From Archegozetes longisetosus (lineage: Eukaryota > Arthropoda > Arachnida > Sarcoptiformes > Trhypochthoniidae), in NCBI GenBank assembly GCA_018873245.2, contig JAEMBT020000003.1, positions 350,001-414,000 of the forward strand: a stretch of 64,000 bases of DNA, read 5' to 3'. The notes under the pieces were generated by a model. It was given only the letters and a program-made list of their open reading frames with translations, had not been told where the DNA came from and did not search any database. The translations under genes and the position numbers were made by a program. Shown here one piece after another: positions 1 to 11,500 of the stretch; the stretch's first letter is position 1; the number at the start of each line of letters is the position of its first letter.

Positions 1-58
1 TGTCCTCAAAGAACTCAAGAAAGAAAGGGTACTTTCCACACCTCTTTTATAAGGGAGT

Positions 59-996
59 GACACAATTCTTCCATGCAAAATTCTTCCACAGCACAATTCT
101 TCCACGCACAATTCTTCCACGCACAATTCTTCCACACTTTTCAATTGATCACAGAATATAACTGATGACCATTTCAAGTCGAATTGACCAACGAATAGTA
201 ACTATTGACCATTTCTATATATGATGACATACGGAAGGCAACTGATGACCGTTTTCAATTCAGATGGCCTACGGGAAGCAACTGATGGCCATTTCTATAT
301 CAGATGAACTACGGGAGACGAACGATGACCATTTTTAATTTAGACTACTTACGGGAAGCAATTGATGACTTTCTATATCAAATGACCTACGGGAGACGAA
401 TGATGACCGTTATTAATTCAGCCGACCTACGGGAAGCAACTAATGGCCATTGGTATATCAGGTGAACTACTAAAGGCAACTGATGGCCTAATAACATAAA
501 AAATGGTTATCAGTTACTCCTCATATGTCATCTGAATTGAAAATGGTCATCGGTTTCCTTTCGCAGTTCATCTGATATAGAAATGGCTATCAGTTAGTTC
601 CCACAAGTCATCTAAGTTGAAAATGATCATCGATTGCCATCCATAGCTCATCTGATTTGGAAATGACCATCAATCACTCCCCGTATGTTATCTGAGATGG
701 AAATGGTCATCGTTCCTCTCGGTTTATCTGATACAGAAATTGTCACCGCTTACTCCTCGTAGATCGTCTGAATTGAAAATGGTCATTGTTCGTCTCCCGT
801 AGTTTATCTGATATAGAAATGGCCATTAGTTGCTTCCCGTAGGCCATCTGAATTAAAAATGGTCATCAGTTGCCTTCCGTAGGTCATCATATATAGAAAT
901 GGCCAATAGTTACTATTCGTTGGTCAATTCAACTTGAAATGGTCATCAGTTATATTCTGTGATCAATTGAAAAGTGTGGAAGAATTGTGCTGTGGG
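59..996. mobile_element. Foldback element FB-1 built from 40-bp repeats
   Basis: The left half (about 61-490) and right half (about 505-996) are reverse complements, so the whole unit folds back on itself. Each arm is made of monomers of about 40 bp; in the left arm the motif GATGRCC recurs at 244, 284 and 324. Two monomer types alternate, one reading TTTCAATTCAGATG and one reading TTTCTATATCAGATG. The outermost left end has a separate array of about five 15-bp units (GCACAATTCTTCCAC); the right end has fewer. No coding capacity is seen; a frame at 934-1152 only crosses the right end. A second, shorter copy lies at 39310-39713. This fits a non-autonomous foldback transposon; no target duplication was identified. 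Confidence 0.8.
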
Positions 997-1502
997 ATCA
1001 TCTATATACGAAAGACTCGATCTAAGTGCTTTGCGTGGAGTCTTTCCTATGTATGTGTTCAAGTTGAACGAATTGGAATAGGGGGCCTCAATGTGAGATC
1101 CCAATCCGTTATTACCTATAACTCTATCAATAAGTCTGGTAGGACTCGATAGAATGTGCTTTAGTATGAAGTTAATTTGTAACTTTTAATATATAACTTT
1201 CTTTTATTAATATAAATAAAGAGTGTCCGTAAATCGGGTTATACGCATTTGAGAGGGAGCATAGTGTAAAGGATAAAAGGGTTGAAATCTTTAGTATATG
1301 TATATGTAAACAAAATCGTATATTGGTGTTTATCTTATATTTTAGTTTATTTCATAAAAATAAGATATTTTTGTGATAATGAGAGAGTAGATATAGTTAA
1401 ATGGTAGAATGGAAATTTGGGAATGGATATGGAGAATATATTGGAATATATTGATAAAAATTTTAAGAAAAAGTATTAAAAGCACGTCCTGCAATAAAGA
1501 AG

Positions 1503-3110
1503 ATGATAAAGAAATTTGAAACTCATGGTATAGTACAAAATAGATTTAAGGAGAATTGTGATCGTAAAAGGGAAGTGGTTAATGAAGAAAACGCCAAAAT
1601 AGTGTTTAAAAATTTAACAAATAAAGTGGCAACAAGTGTCAGAAGATTGGTTGATGCTTTTAATTTAAAGAAGATATCTGTTCATGATATTTTAAGAAAA
1701 CTGTTAACTCTCTTTCAACACAAAGTACAATTAGGTCAGAAATTAACGGAAAAGGTAAAAGCCGAAGAATATTTTTTTCGGGTAAATCCGGGCTAATGGG
1801 TCTAAGAGGGTTCCCGACCCCCTACCTCCAAGTGTAATACATCATTGGATTCAGTTCGTTGAGCTGAACATTTTGACACCACACTTGACTACTTTCAACC
1901 CGAACCTGACCACTTCTGGCCACTGAGACCTAACCCCCTCGAAAATGGGTAAACCTGGCTTTACCAAGTTGTAACCCAAGCCAAACCCGATTTAAACTAA
2001 GGTATAATAGGTTAGGTCGCTTCGCGACCTAACTTATTCTTTCTTAGTTTATATCAAGCTTGTTTAGGTCACGACTCGAGAATTCAGGTTTGTCCATTAC
2101 GAGGTACTAAACCAAACAATGATGGATATCTCGAGAACTACTTGAGATAATTGACCAAGTGAGGTATCAAAATGTTCAGTTCGATGTCTTGAGTTTAATG
2201 ATATATCACTTGGCGGGGTCGGTCACTCCCGTCGGGAGTTGTCCAGAAGTGATCAGGTTCGGATCAAAAGTGGTCAAGTGTAGTATCAAAATTTTTAGCT
2301 TAACAAACTGAATCCATGATATATCACACTTGGGGGTGGGAGGTCGGGAAGCCCTTTAGACCCATTAGCCCGGATTCACCCTTTTTTCGAAACTATCCTG
2401 AAGAAGTTTAAAGAAGATCTTGGGCTTTTAGCACGGATTTGGTTCACGGATGAGAGTCACTTTCATTTGGATGTATGTTAATAAACAAAACATGCGGGTT
2501 TGATGTATAGAACCACCTGATTTTGTTATACAAAAGTGAACTCATGCTAGTAAAGTCACCGTGTGATGTACCATTTCGTCTCAAGGATTAGTAGGCAAGT
2601 TAAAATAAGATAACAGAATTCTAAGTTAGGATTAGTTAAAATAATGAATTTCGATCTCTAATAGGCCCATACTTTTTAGAGGATAAAAAGGGAAATCATT
2701 GTGCAGTGGACCAGGAAAAATGTCAGGAAATGATTGGTAGCTTCTTTATACCTAAATTGAAAAAGCTGGTTAATTATAAATTTTCGTGGCAAATACTGAT
2801 GAAGGATGGAGCATTGCATCATACTTCATAAACATCTTTAACTCTACTCTATAGTTACTTCTGCGATCGAGTTATTAGTAATAAGACCAACAATGAGTGG
2901 CCTCCTCATTCCCTAGACATTAACTCCTGTGATTTTCATTTGTGGGGTAAACTCAAAGATAATGTTTATAAACATAACCCCAAAACCATTTAAGAGCTCA
3001 AAAAGTTAATTCAAATTGAGTGCGATAAAATTACAGTTGAAGAGTGTTTATGTAGTCATTCGTTTGCGGTTATGTTTATATAAGAAGGGTAAACATTTCG
3101 CAACTGTATT
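1503..3110 (+). pseudogene. Mariner-like transposase relic (interrupted)
   Basis: The 5' part (1503-1772) encodes a helix-turn-helix region with KKFETHGIVQNR, RKREVVNEEN and ISVHDILRKL, typical of mariner transposases that recognise their own TIRs. After the MITE at 1781-2381 the frame resumes with the first catalytic motif WFTDESHFHL (about 2438). The second motif, MKDGALHH (about 2801), and the third, LDINSCDFHLWGKL (about 2918), follow. The second and third aspartates are separated by 41 codons, which suggests the DD41D group. Stops and frameshifts occur in every section, so no protein can be made. The assignment to mariner is firm; the subgroup is inferred from spacing. Confidence 0.75.
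1781..2381. mobile_element. MITE inserted in the mariner transposase (8-bp TSD)
   Basis: TIRs of more than 40 bp (left GGTAAATCCGGGCTAATGGG; the right end is its reverse complement with a few changes) bound a 601-bp unit. It is flanked by the direct repeat TTTTTTCG at 1773-1780 and 2382-2389, so it inserted with an 8-bp target duplication into already coding mariner sequence. The centre is a palindrome (GGTTAGGTCGC / GCGACCTAAC, near 2015-2035). No ORF is seen. Relatives lie at 24299-24669 and 63130-63494. An 8-bp duplication suggests hAT mobilisation, but the TIR is not a classic hAT end. Confidence 0.8.
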
Positions 3111-3281
3111 GCGATTATAATTAAGTACAAAAAATGATCTCTATTACTGTAATGTGATTCCAAATGATTGTGATAAACATTTACAATAAAGTTTCTTTTC
3201 AATACTCAATGCTGTGCAAACGCTTTAAGCGACGCTATGGCCCTCTCTTATGCATGCAACTCGAGTTACGGACACCCTTTA

Positions 3282-4506
3282 TATAATACAATACAATTAC
3301 TGTATCTTCATTATTGCTTTTATTACATACTATACAGTAGAGAATAAGAAATAAGACTGCTCTTAATAAGAAATCCTTGTGCTTTTAAACTCTTTTTGAT
3401 GTTCTGAACTTATTACATTTAGCTCAATGGAAAAAATTCATGTTTACGTCAAAATACTTGCAATTTAGGTAAATAATACATAGTCAATTGAAAATTTACT
3501 TGTACTGTAACTAAAAGCTTAGGACACCTTAAAGATGTAACTACAGTTTTTATTTTAAGATAGTAGTATAGTAAATAGAGAGGCAAATTTTCCAAAATAA
3601 TGGTTGAGTTGTCGAGCTCCTTATTCTCATTTCCACCGCAAAAATCTATTTTTTGAAAAAATATACCTTTTTAAAAAAATATCTATTTAAAGTTAATTTA
3701 AGCAAAAAACTTAAAAATCTTTCATTGAGTTTACGCCTCTCATTTTCTCTCAAATATCAACTTCTTTTTAGAAAAATTATACCTTTTTCTTAATAGATGA
3801 ATAAAACTACAATATAGATCTAAAAATGTAATCTATGCTGATAATGTATGAAAAAGTATTCAATTTTAAAAAATCGGCTTCGACTTGAAATCTTTAGTAA
3901 ATTTTTCCCTATGTAAATGGCAAAGTGGTATTGTGATACCAAATTTTGTTTAGAAGTCTTCTGGTATTCGATGAAGTAAGCTAAACCACTTTTTGGGTAT
4001 TAGTAATTTTATTTAAGACAAAAAAAACATTTAATATACAAAGATTAGAAGTTATAAGTAAAGAACAATGTTAAGAGACAACTTTCACGATTGTTCGGGA
4101 AGTGAAGAGTGACTATTTTGTCACTCCTTATATACGGACAGAAGTTGTTTACAAAAATCAATGGAATTTTCCATAAGTATCAATGTTGGTCACTAACTGA
4201 CCAACACGTACTTGATAATTGCCCTATTGCCCTATTTTTTGACCCTTTTCATCCATTATTGGGGTCATCATCGCGACTGACCCACAATTAAGGACTATCT
4301 TCTAAGAACTCATTGTGTTCTATTTATTTTCCCAAATATAGGTCATTGTGAGATCAGATCTTTGAAAACTGTATTTGATCTCACAGTATTGTGAAATATA
4401 TAATGTCGATGTCGACAAATCTCAAAAGATCAGGCACTTAAAAACTGAGAAACATCAAAATAATTTAAATCATTACCAAACTATAGCAAATAATTTAGCA
4501 ATTGAT
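3282..4506. other. Intergenic, no gene seen
   Basis: AT-rich sequence without a convincing reading frame. A 60-codon frame at 4109-4291 has no recognisable motif and is probably chance. Confidence 0.5.
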
Positions 4507-4515
4507 GCTATAGAA

Positions 4516-4892
4516 CATAGGTTCCCAGACTTTTTTTTCTGAGACCCACCTAAGCACCGAAAAAAATATCGCGGCCCACTTAATCTAATTGCTTTACTAA
4601 ACATTGAAAAACAAAGTTAAATACTGTTTTAAGAGTAAAACAAAAGCGAATGTGTGGTGCGGTCTGTTATGAATTTATAGTGATATGATTTTTTATACAG
4701 TTTACAGTTTGCTTCTTAATATTTGATATACTTTTTTACAAAAAGCTTTTCAATTACTTTTCAATATAAATGTTGATTGAAGGGATTCTACGCCGCGACC
4801 CACTTTGAACTGTATTCTAAAATTATTCTGCGGCCCAAATCGATCCCTCCGCGGCCCACCTGAGGGCCGGGACCCACCATTTGGGAACCCCC
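4516..4892. mobile_element. Non-autonomous hAT element
   Basis: The left end reads CATAGGTTCCCAGAC and the right end reads TTTGGGAACCCCC, inverted relative to each other. The direct repeat GCTATAGAA flanks them at 4507-4515 and 4893-4901, which gives the 8-bp (here 9 matching) duplication expected of hAT. Short GC-rich motifs GCGGCCCAC recur inside. There is no coding capacity in 377 bp. A weakly similar fragment lies near 56070-56115. Confidence 0.75.
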
Positions 4893-5326
4893 GCTATAGA
4901 AGGAACTACTAAGAAAAGGAAAAGGATAAGTCCTCAAAATAAAAGAATTAATAAAGATAAATACTATTGTCAGGTTTGTGACGAAATCATTTTAAAATGT
5001 GTAAAAATAATTTAAATTCTAGGAAACATAAAAGACGATGTACTGAAAATTGTGAATTGATACTAAGAATATATTACATATAGAACTTATAAAACCTTCT
5101 TTTAATACCACGTTCATTAGTTTCATAATAAAATATAGAGTATTCAAAGGTATAGATGAATTTTTGAATGCATGTGGTAATTTGATAAAAAGTAAAATTG
5201 AATTTCATGTAAAAAGCGTAAAGGTGTTAGAATTAATATTTGTTTAAACCTAAAGTTGAAACATAATGACAAGTGAAATTATTGATTATAATGTCTGGAG
5301 TGAGAAAAATAATGAAGGAGGAGTAA
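4893..5326. other. Intergenic, no gene seen
   Basis: AT-rich spacer between the hAT element and the long-TIR element; no reading frame or repeat recognised. Confidence 0.4.
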
Positions 5327-5419
5327 GAGAACCCACGTTAAGCCATTGTGCGTGGGCAAGGACTTTTGATCTTGTGATTCGATGGCAAATATACACATAC
5401 ATATTTGACTAAAAAATTA

Positions 5420-6695
5420 CCTCGTTCAATAAGTTTTAAAGTACTCTCTTATATTAAAAGATGCATTGGTATCAGATCGTCCATTGAAATTAGCGTCTTT
5501 TAAAACATAAAAATTGATATTTTCATTAGTTTAATGTTAATACTTTTATTTGGATTATAACTTTAAAATATCTTCTCAACAATCCTTTGAATACAAAAAT
5601 GGAGCTCAATAGAGAGCAAATTAGGACAATAATTTTTTATGAATATCTGGACATTAAAGATGCAACCGAATTTCACGCGCGTATCACTCGTCGTTTGGGA
5701 GATAATATTGTATCAAAATCCACAGTTGAGTACTGGATGCGTCAATTCAGATTTGGCCGGCAGACACTTAGAGATGAATCTCGTCCTGGCAGACCCCCAA
5801 CATCAGTCACGGATAAGAATGTAGATATTGTGAGAGAACTCGTGAGATCAAATCCACGAATAACATATGACGAGCTAGAGTATCAAACAAAGATTAGCCG
5901 CGGCAGCATCTACTCAATTTTACATGAGAAACAGCCTCCGTAAGCTGATGTGTCACTTTGTTTCCCATAAACGATCTGATGAACAAAAACAAGTTCGTGT
6001 CGATATTTGTAGAGAGAATTTGAAGATGTGAAAGAATCATGGTATTAAGCTCATTAATAGAATAGTAACAGGTGATGAAACGTATGTTTATTATTACGGT
6101 GAGCCGACTCACTCTGAGTCAAAACTGTGGGTCTTTGAAGATGAGGATCGGCCACAAGTCCCTAAACGTAGCAGAACTGTTGAAAGAGTTCTCTACGCAG
6201 CATTTTTCAACAACAAAGGTCTGGTCGAAGCTGTCAAGTTGGAAGAGCAGAAGAGTGTAACAGCTCTCTGGTACACCACCCAATGCATCCCACGGGTCTT
6301 GAATAGCGTGTCCAAAAGTGGCCTCCCTCTACACCATGATAATGCCCCAAGTCATACATTAAATCTTACATCTGAGTATTTGACCAAAAATAATATCAAA
6401 ACGATACCGCACCCCCATTATTTGCACGATTTAGCAATGTGTTACTTTTGACTCTTCTCTGGACTGAAACGCAACCTACGTGGGCGATCATTTGCATCGG
6501 AAGAAGAGATAGATTTAGCAGTACACGAATATTTTGCATCGATTTCAGAAAGTGATTGGCGCGAGGCTTTTAACATGTGGAAGAGAAGGATGGAGAGGTG
6601 CATCGAGGCCAAGGGCGAATACTTTGTAAACTAAAGTGTTCAATTTTGTATTTTGATGACCAATAAAGTTTTACTTTAAAACTTATTGAACCAAG
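5420..6695 (+). mobile_element. DD34D mariner transposon (dead)
   Basis: A 1276-bp unit, the usual mariner length. It is bounded by TA at 5418-5419 and 6696-6697, with TIRs sharing GTTCAATAAGTTTTAAAGTA. It lies inside the left TIR of the SWIM element, so it is the younger insertion. Its transposase (5599-6634) is broken. Confidence 0.88.
5599..6634 (+). pseudogene. Mariner DD34D transposase pseudogene
   Basis: The N-terminal paired helix-turn-helix region is intact for 114 codons from the ATG at 5599 (motifs MELNREQIRTII, STVEYWMRQFR, ESRPGRPPTS). The frame then shifts near 5935 and continues with MCHFVSHKRS, the catalytic TGDETYVYYY and the second motif HHDNAPSHT. In the third motif the expected PCDFWLF reads MCYFstopLF, so the catalytic aspartate is tyrosine and the tryptophan is a stop. 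Spacing from the second aspartate to this tyrosine is 34 residues. The C-terminus RCIEAKGEYFVN and stop remain readable. An upstream in-frame start at 5587 (TTG) is not needed. Confidence 0.88.
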
Positions 6696-7208
6696 TAATA
6701 TTAGATCTTAGTTACTTCCGGTTCCGAAGAAACAATTTCCTAGCTTTAACATTACGTCTATGGAAAAAACTCAATTTCAAAGGATTATTTGACCACCACC
6801 TCATTAGTTTCTCCTTGGGATTTCGCTCAAAAATCAATAGAAATAAGGGAATAATTTTGGTAAATTTTAGAGAGGTTCAAGACCTGGAACATAGTGAAAT
6901 CGATAATTGAAAATCCCAATAATTTTCATTCCAGAAAATTTTAGACCCCTATTTTTATAAGGTAAAACCTTAAGTATTTTCAAAAATAATTAGAATTTTT
7001 TCAGCATTATAAGGGCTATGATAATTTGGGGAATTTTCATCCCGTAAATAAGAGATTTTTCGTATGAGATCGGTAAAATCACTAAAATTTTTCCATTAAA
7101 TCCCTGTTTTTTCTAAAAGTTAGTTTAAATAAAGCACGACTTGATGTGAAAAACACATTGATAGAAGAATAATATAAAATGGACATAATAAGATTGTGTT
7201 GATTCCCA

Positions 7209-7650
7209 ATGAACGACAAGTCAATAGTGGATTTCCCTAAACAGGATCGCATGGATATGAGATGTCTAACATTGGGTTCATATCATATCAAGCAATCTTT
7301 ACAGTATACAAAAGAGCATATGTCCAAAACTGGTGACTACTATATACAAATCTGCAATGATCCAGACAAACCTTGTCTTATAAGGGCTAAAATGCAATCA
7401 AGACATTCAAACCGAAAACAGTATAGCGTATATGTGGATTATGAGCCAAATACTGAGGGCTATGAAGCAATAAAGAGGTACTACTGTCGCTGTGGTTCGG
7501 GGAGTAGAACAGTAGGAATGTGCTCTCATATGACTAGTGTTTAATGTACTTGGGTATATGAGACATACAGAACCCAAACGTAAAACGCTTGAAGAATTAG
7601 AAAATATATTCAATACAGAAGATATTGACGAAAGTGATGATGAGTAGTAG
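7209..7650 (+). CDS. SWIM zinc-finger protein of a mobile element (frameshifted)
   Basis: A frame of 111 residues from the ATG at 7209 ends in the SWIM signature YYCRCGSGSRTVGMCSHM, that is C-x-C-x9-C-x-H, followed by a hydrophobic stretch (SVLMYLG). A stop and shift at about 7542-7560 interrupt it. In another frame the sequence goes on as MRHTEPKRKTLEELEN and ends in an acidic tail (EDIDESDDE) before the stop at 7648-7650. The C-terminal half is therefore readable but the copy is probably inactive. SWIM fingers bind DNA or protein and occur in MULE transposases and other proteins. The frame lies centrally between the two long TIRs, so it belongs to the element. A related tail is at 60386-60598. 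Confidence 0.65.
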
Positions 7651-8054
7651 ACAAAACGTCTAAGGGGTCTCATCTATATAGGAATCAAAATCGAGATCCG
7701 GGGTCTTAACCTCATTTTTTACTTTTCTAGAACGAAAATTATTGGGAACTTCAATTATCGATTTCACTATGTTCCAGGTCTTGAACCTCTCTAAAATTTC
7801 CCCAAAATTATTCCCTTATTTTTATTAATTTTTGAGCGAAATCCCAAGGAGAAACTCATGGGGGCGGTGGTCAAATAATCCTTTGAAATTGAGTTTTTCT
7901 CCATAGACGTAATGTTAAAAAAGTTAAGAATTTTTTTCCGGAACCGGAAGTAACTAAGATCTAATACTTTGGTCAAATATGTATGAGTATATTTGCTATT
8001 GAATCACAAGATCAAAAATCCTTGCCCACGCACAATGGCTTAACGTGGGTTCTC

Positions 8055-8574
8055 CTTTAGCGCGCACAGCACGCAGCAAACTTATACATCGTACATATGT
8101 TAGAATAAAGCAATAAGTCTTAATTTGTTATTAAATGATTTGACGCTCGCACTCACGCTCAGCTAATTAGGCGCTCTACTTTCGCCATCACCACTGAGCC
8201 TTTGTCAGCACTGAATATAGTAAACAACAAATTAAATCCAAAGTATCAACCGATATTCAAAAATTTAAATAAAGAATACTATATGAGAAATTAGTTCATT
8301 TCTTAAATTGAAAAGGGTTTAATTTATTTAAACATAAATACAATTTTTTGACAGAATTTACAGAATTTTCGTGATTATTATTTTAAAACTTGCATTAATT
8401 GGTTCGTAACTGCAATTAATAAGGTTTTAAATTACATCCAAATCATTAATAAAAACGATTTATTTGACCGATTTTTACTAAAAATAAATGTAAACTTTCA
8501 TTTTTATCAATTTAATTAGTAATACTAATAATAATCAATCAATAAGAAAATAATTGTCTAAATTTATTGCACAT
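8055..8574. other. Intergenic 3' flank of the RIPOR gene
   Basis: AT-rich; nothing coding seen. It contains the poly(A) signal listed separately. Confidence 0.4.
8563..8568 (-). promoter_or_regulatory. Poly(A) signal AATAAA of the RIPOR gene
   Basis: AATAAA on the minus strand, 7 bp beyond the TAA stop at 8575, implying a very short 3' UTR. Confidence 0.5.
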
Positions 8575-11500
8575 TTATATTTTGGCCCTATTTTTGTGTT
8601 CAATACTAAGTCCTGTAAAACCCATTGTTGTTAATGAGCACTGATTGTACCGTGCTTCTGTGTCTCCACCAAATGTCAACAATGCTTTTCGTGCATCCTC
8701 GCGAACACGAGAATCGTTGTCATCCGTCGACACGTGCAGCAATGCATCGATTGTTTCAAAAGCGCGAATGTGTGCCAATGCATGACATGACGCGCGACGG
8801 GTTGTCGGCGAATGCGATTCAAGTCCTGACAGCAAATGCATTATTATCTGAAACAACAATTAAGAATTAAAAACTTAAATTTAATCGATTCAGTAGTATT
8901 CTATATATGTAAATCTTAAAAATAGTTTGGGCGTTAAATATTGGTTCCAAAGTTTTTTAAAATTTAACAAATTAAATATCTGTTTCTAATGTTTGACTAA
9001 CAAACCAATCATAATGTTATTTAAAGCGTTGTCCTACTTTTTGGTCGCTGCAGATTTTTAACTGAATAACAGAGGAATACTAAGTAATAATAAATTGATT
9101 GAAGATTTGAAGGCGAAACTCACATCATTTCGATTGTCCTGTATCATAATTTTGATCCACTGTTGACCAATACTAATCATATGTTGGTCACCACAAATCA
9201 TAGCTCTGGCCACAGACCAGGTCACTTCATGTGGAGTCCAATCGCGAGCAATGAATCGCGATAACAACGTCTCAAAAACAGTCGAATCTTTAGCTTTAAT
9301 GACAAGACTGGTGTCCAGAGCGACTCTCAAGATATCATCGATAGTAACTCGAGGCTCATACTGTTCCCAAAAGGCTCTGACATGTAAAACAGTCACAAAA
9401 TCACATTCAGATATTTTCGCGGTCAACCATTCGCTGGCATTTGTGATCACGTCTTCATTAGTTTCGTGATTATGCATCAAACCATTGAATGCATCAGCGA
9501 GTCGTCTCCAGTCGACAACAATGACATCTCCTTTGATTTCATTTGTGATATGACTCCAAAGTTGTTTGACTCGCGAGTCGTCACTGACTAAGTGGTCAAA
9601 GTTGTGGCTGTGGTTCAGTGCCAACTGGTCCAAAGCGAATGCGTCGTCAATGAGTCGTTTGAGTGCATTCTTTTCACGTGCCTTGAGAACCCAGGCCCCG
9701 ATATGACTCAGTTGTGTTATGGCGTCGCGCGAATGCGTCAAAACACACGTTTCCCATTGACTCGATATAGAAATGGGACTCGAGGCACGAGATATCACAG
9801 ACTAATATTGAAGGAAAAATTAGGTTTAGGAAAGTTATTCAATGTTTTCTTGTAGGTAATCATTTGTAAATAGAAACAGGGATCAGGTCTTGACTTTTGT
9901 TTGAGAGCTGTAATCGGAAACTTTCTCTAAGATTATCAAAGCGTTATTATACATTCAATAATCTGCTTAATCACTGTTTTGCATAATTAAAAGCTGAAGA
10001 GTCGAATCAGTTTGTAAGAAAATCTCTCAGATGAATACAAAATTTTTCAAGAAGTGACAGAAAATTAGACCTTAACCTGAATACTAGAATAATGAAACTA
10101 ACAAAAGATTTACAGAAAATATATCAATAAAATATGAACGAACATTATTTTGGTCATCATTATTATCATCTAGGAAGCCGAACTCAGCCAAAGCCGCGTC
10201 TACATCTTCGTCATTTGGATGGTTTGGCGAATCTCTAGCAATAACTTTCCACAGTCTACTAACTGCTGCATCCAATGGCACTAACTCTTCGTACTGGCCC
10301 TGAAAGTCCTCCAAAGATGACATCAATGAGGATAACGATTCGAGTAAACCTTCACGTAAAGGCGACCTACTAATAGATCGTAAATCGTTGCATTCGATCG
10401 GCTCATCGATAACCAATGGCATTGAAGTTTTATTATCGTTATTATTATAATAGGAACTGACGGTCGGTGTCCACTTCACACGAAGCCTGAGCTTCAGACT
10501 GCCCGAACAGTTGGCAAGAAGTGACATGACTTGTGCGCGCGATCGCATTAAATCTCGAGTTTCGATATGAGTGACCCCTAAAGTGACGTATCGTTTAGTC
10601 CATCCTGGCTTTACTTCACGTACTCTCACTATAATAGATTCGAGAAGTGTTGCCCTAAAACTAAAGTCCTGTTGTTCCCATTCTCGCTGTCCGTCGCGAC
10701 CAATTCGCACTCGAACTACATGTCTTTGGCTGCCATGACGAAATTCTAGTTCATACTGATCGCGGGGACATATTCGGGCCCAGCCTTCAATTGCTTCAAC
10801 GTTCAAGTGTAAAATACCTTAAATTCAATGAAAAAAACTATTGTTCAGAAGAGTTGAAAATTCATATAAAGATCAAAGTTTTGCACTTATGAAAAAGCTT
10901 TAATCTAAACGAAAATTAGATAATTGTCTTAAGTTTAGAAGCTTTTACGAGCTCTATTGAAAATAAGTCTGCAAACTGAGTAAAATTTGAGTTTTGCTTC
11001 AATTAAACGCAAACAGAGTTAAGATGAGTAATTCTTTAGGAAATTGTTTCTGACGAACCGATCATAAGCTCCAATTGCTTTTCAATGCCGACCAGAATGC
11101 GCCCGTTTTCTCTCCACTCTGTGTCGCAATCGCGTGATTTGGAGATTTTCATCATTTTGAGCAATGCTTCTCTCAGTCGTATATGTGTCTCGTATTCATC
11201 CCTTAAATGCCTGACTTTTGACAATTGTTGTCGAAGTGAGTCTTTATGAGCAACAGCTAACATGTATTGCTGTGATGACTCATTCGTTTGCCAACAATTT
11301 GATGACTTGCTGAGACTTAAATCGCTTTCTGTGCACGAAATGCATTCACTAAACAATCAAAAATAAATATACACAATCAATAAATCTTTTTTGAAAAATT
11401 GAATAAACTTTTAAATTAGTTTAAACTGAAATCAGAGAAAAGAACCAAAAAACTTGCTCCACAAATGAAACTAAAGAAAATTTAAATTAAAATCAATAAC

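Larger units (their letters stand above)
1219..3279 (+). mobile_element. Degenerate mariner/Tc1-superfamily transposon, DD41D-like
   Basis: Imperfect terminal inverted repeats sit at each end: the left starts AAGAGTGTCCGTAA, and the right, in reverse complement, starts AAGGGTGTCCGTAA. Similarity continues for about 45 bp through GAGAGGG. Both ends abut TA (1217-1218 and 3280-3281), the target of this superfamily. The interior holds a decayed transposase (1503-3110) split by another element at 1781-2381. The unit is therefore a dead autonomous copy of about 1.46 kb plus an insertion. Confidence 0.8.
5327..8054 (+). mobile_element. Long-TIR element encoding a SWIM zinc-finger protein
   Basis: The outer ends GAGAACCCACGTTAAGCC (5327) and its reverse complement (ending 8054) begin inverted repeats of roughly 350 bp. 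The right TIR (about 7720-8054) is intact. The left TIR is cut in two (5327-5417 and 6698-6945) by a mariner at 5420-6695; when the mariner is ignored the two pieces match the right TIR continuously. The interior (about 6950-7720) carries a small SWIM-domain reading frame. Without the mariner the element is about 1.45 kb. Long TIRs plus a SWIM finger recall Mutator-like elements, but no DDE domain is present and no target duplication was found, so the class is an inference. Confidence 0.7.

Noticed and set aside
934-1152. 72-codon plus frame (and 39660-39875)
   Set aside because: Both only run across the right end of the foldback elements and differ in their 3' parts.
8625-8870. Plus-strand frame of 81 codons
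   Set aside because: Antisense of RIPOR exon 5.
9251-9855. Plus-strand frames at 9251-9469 and 9592-9855
   Set aside because: Antisense shadows of RIPOR exon 4.
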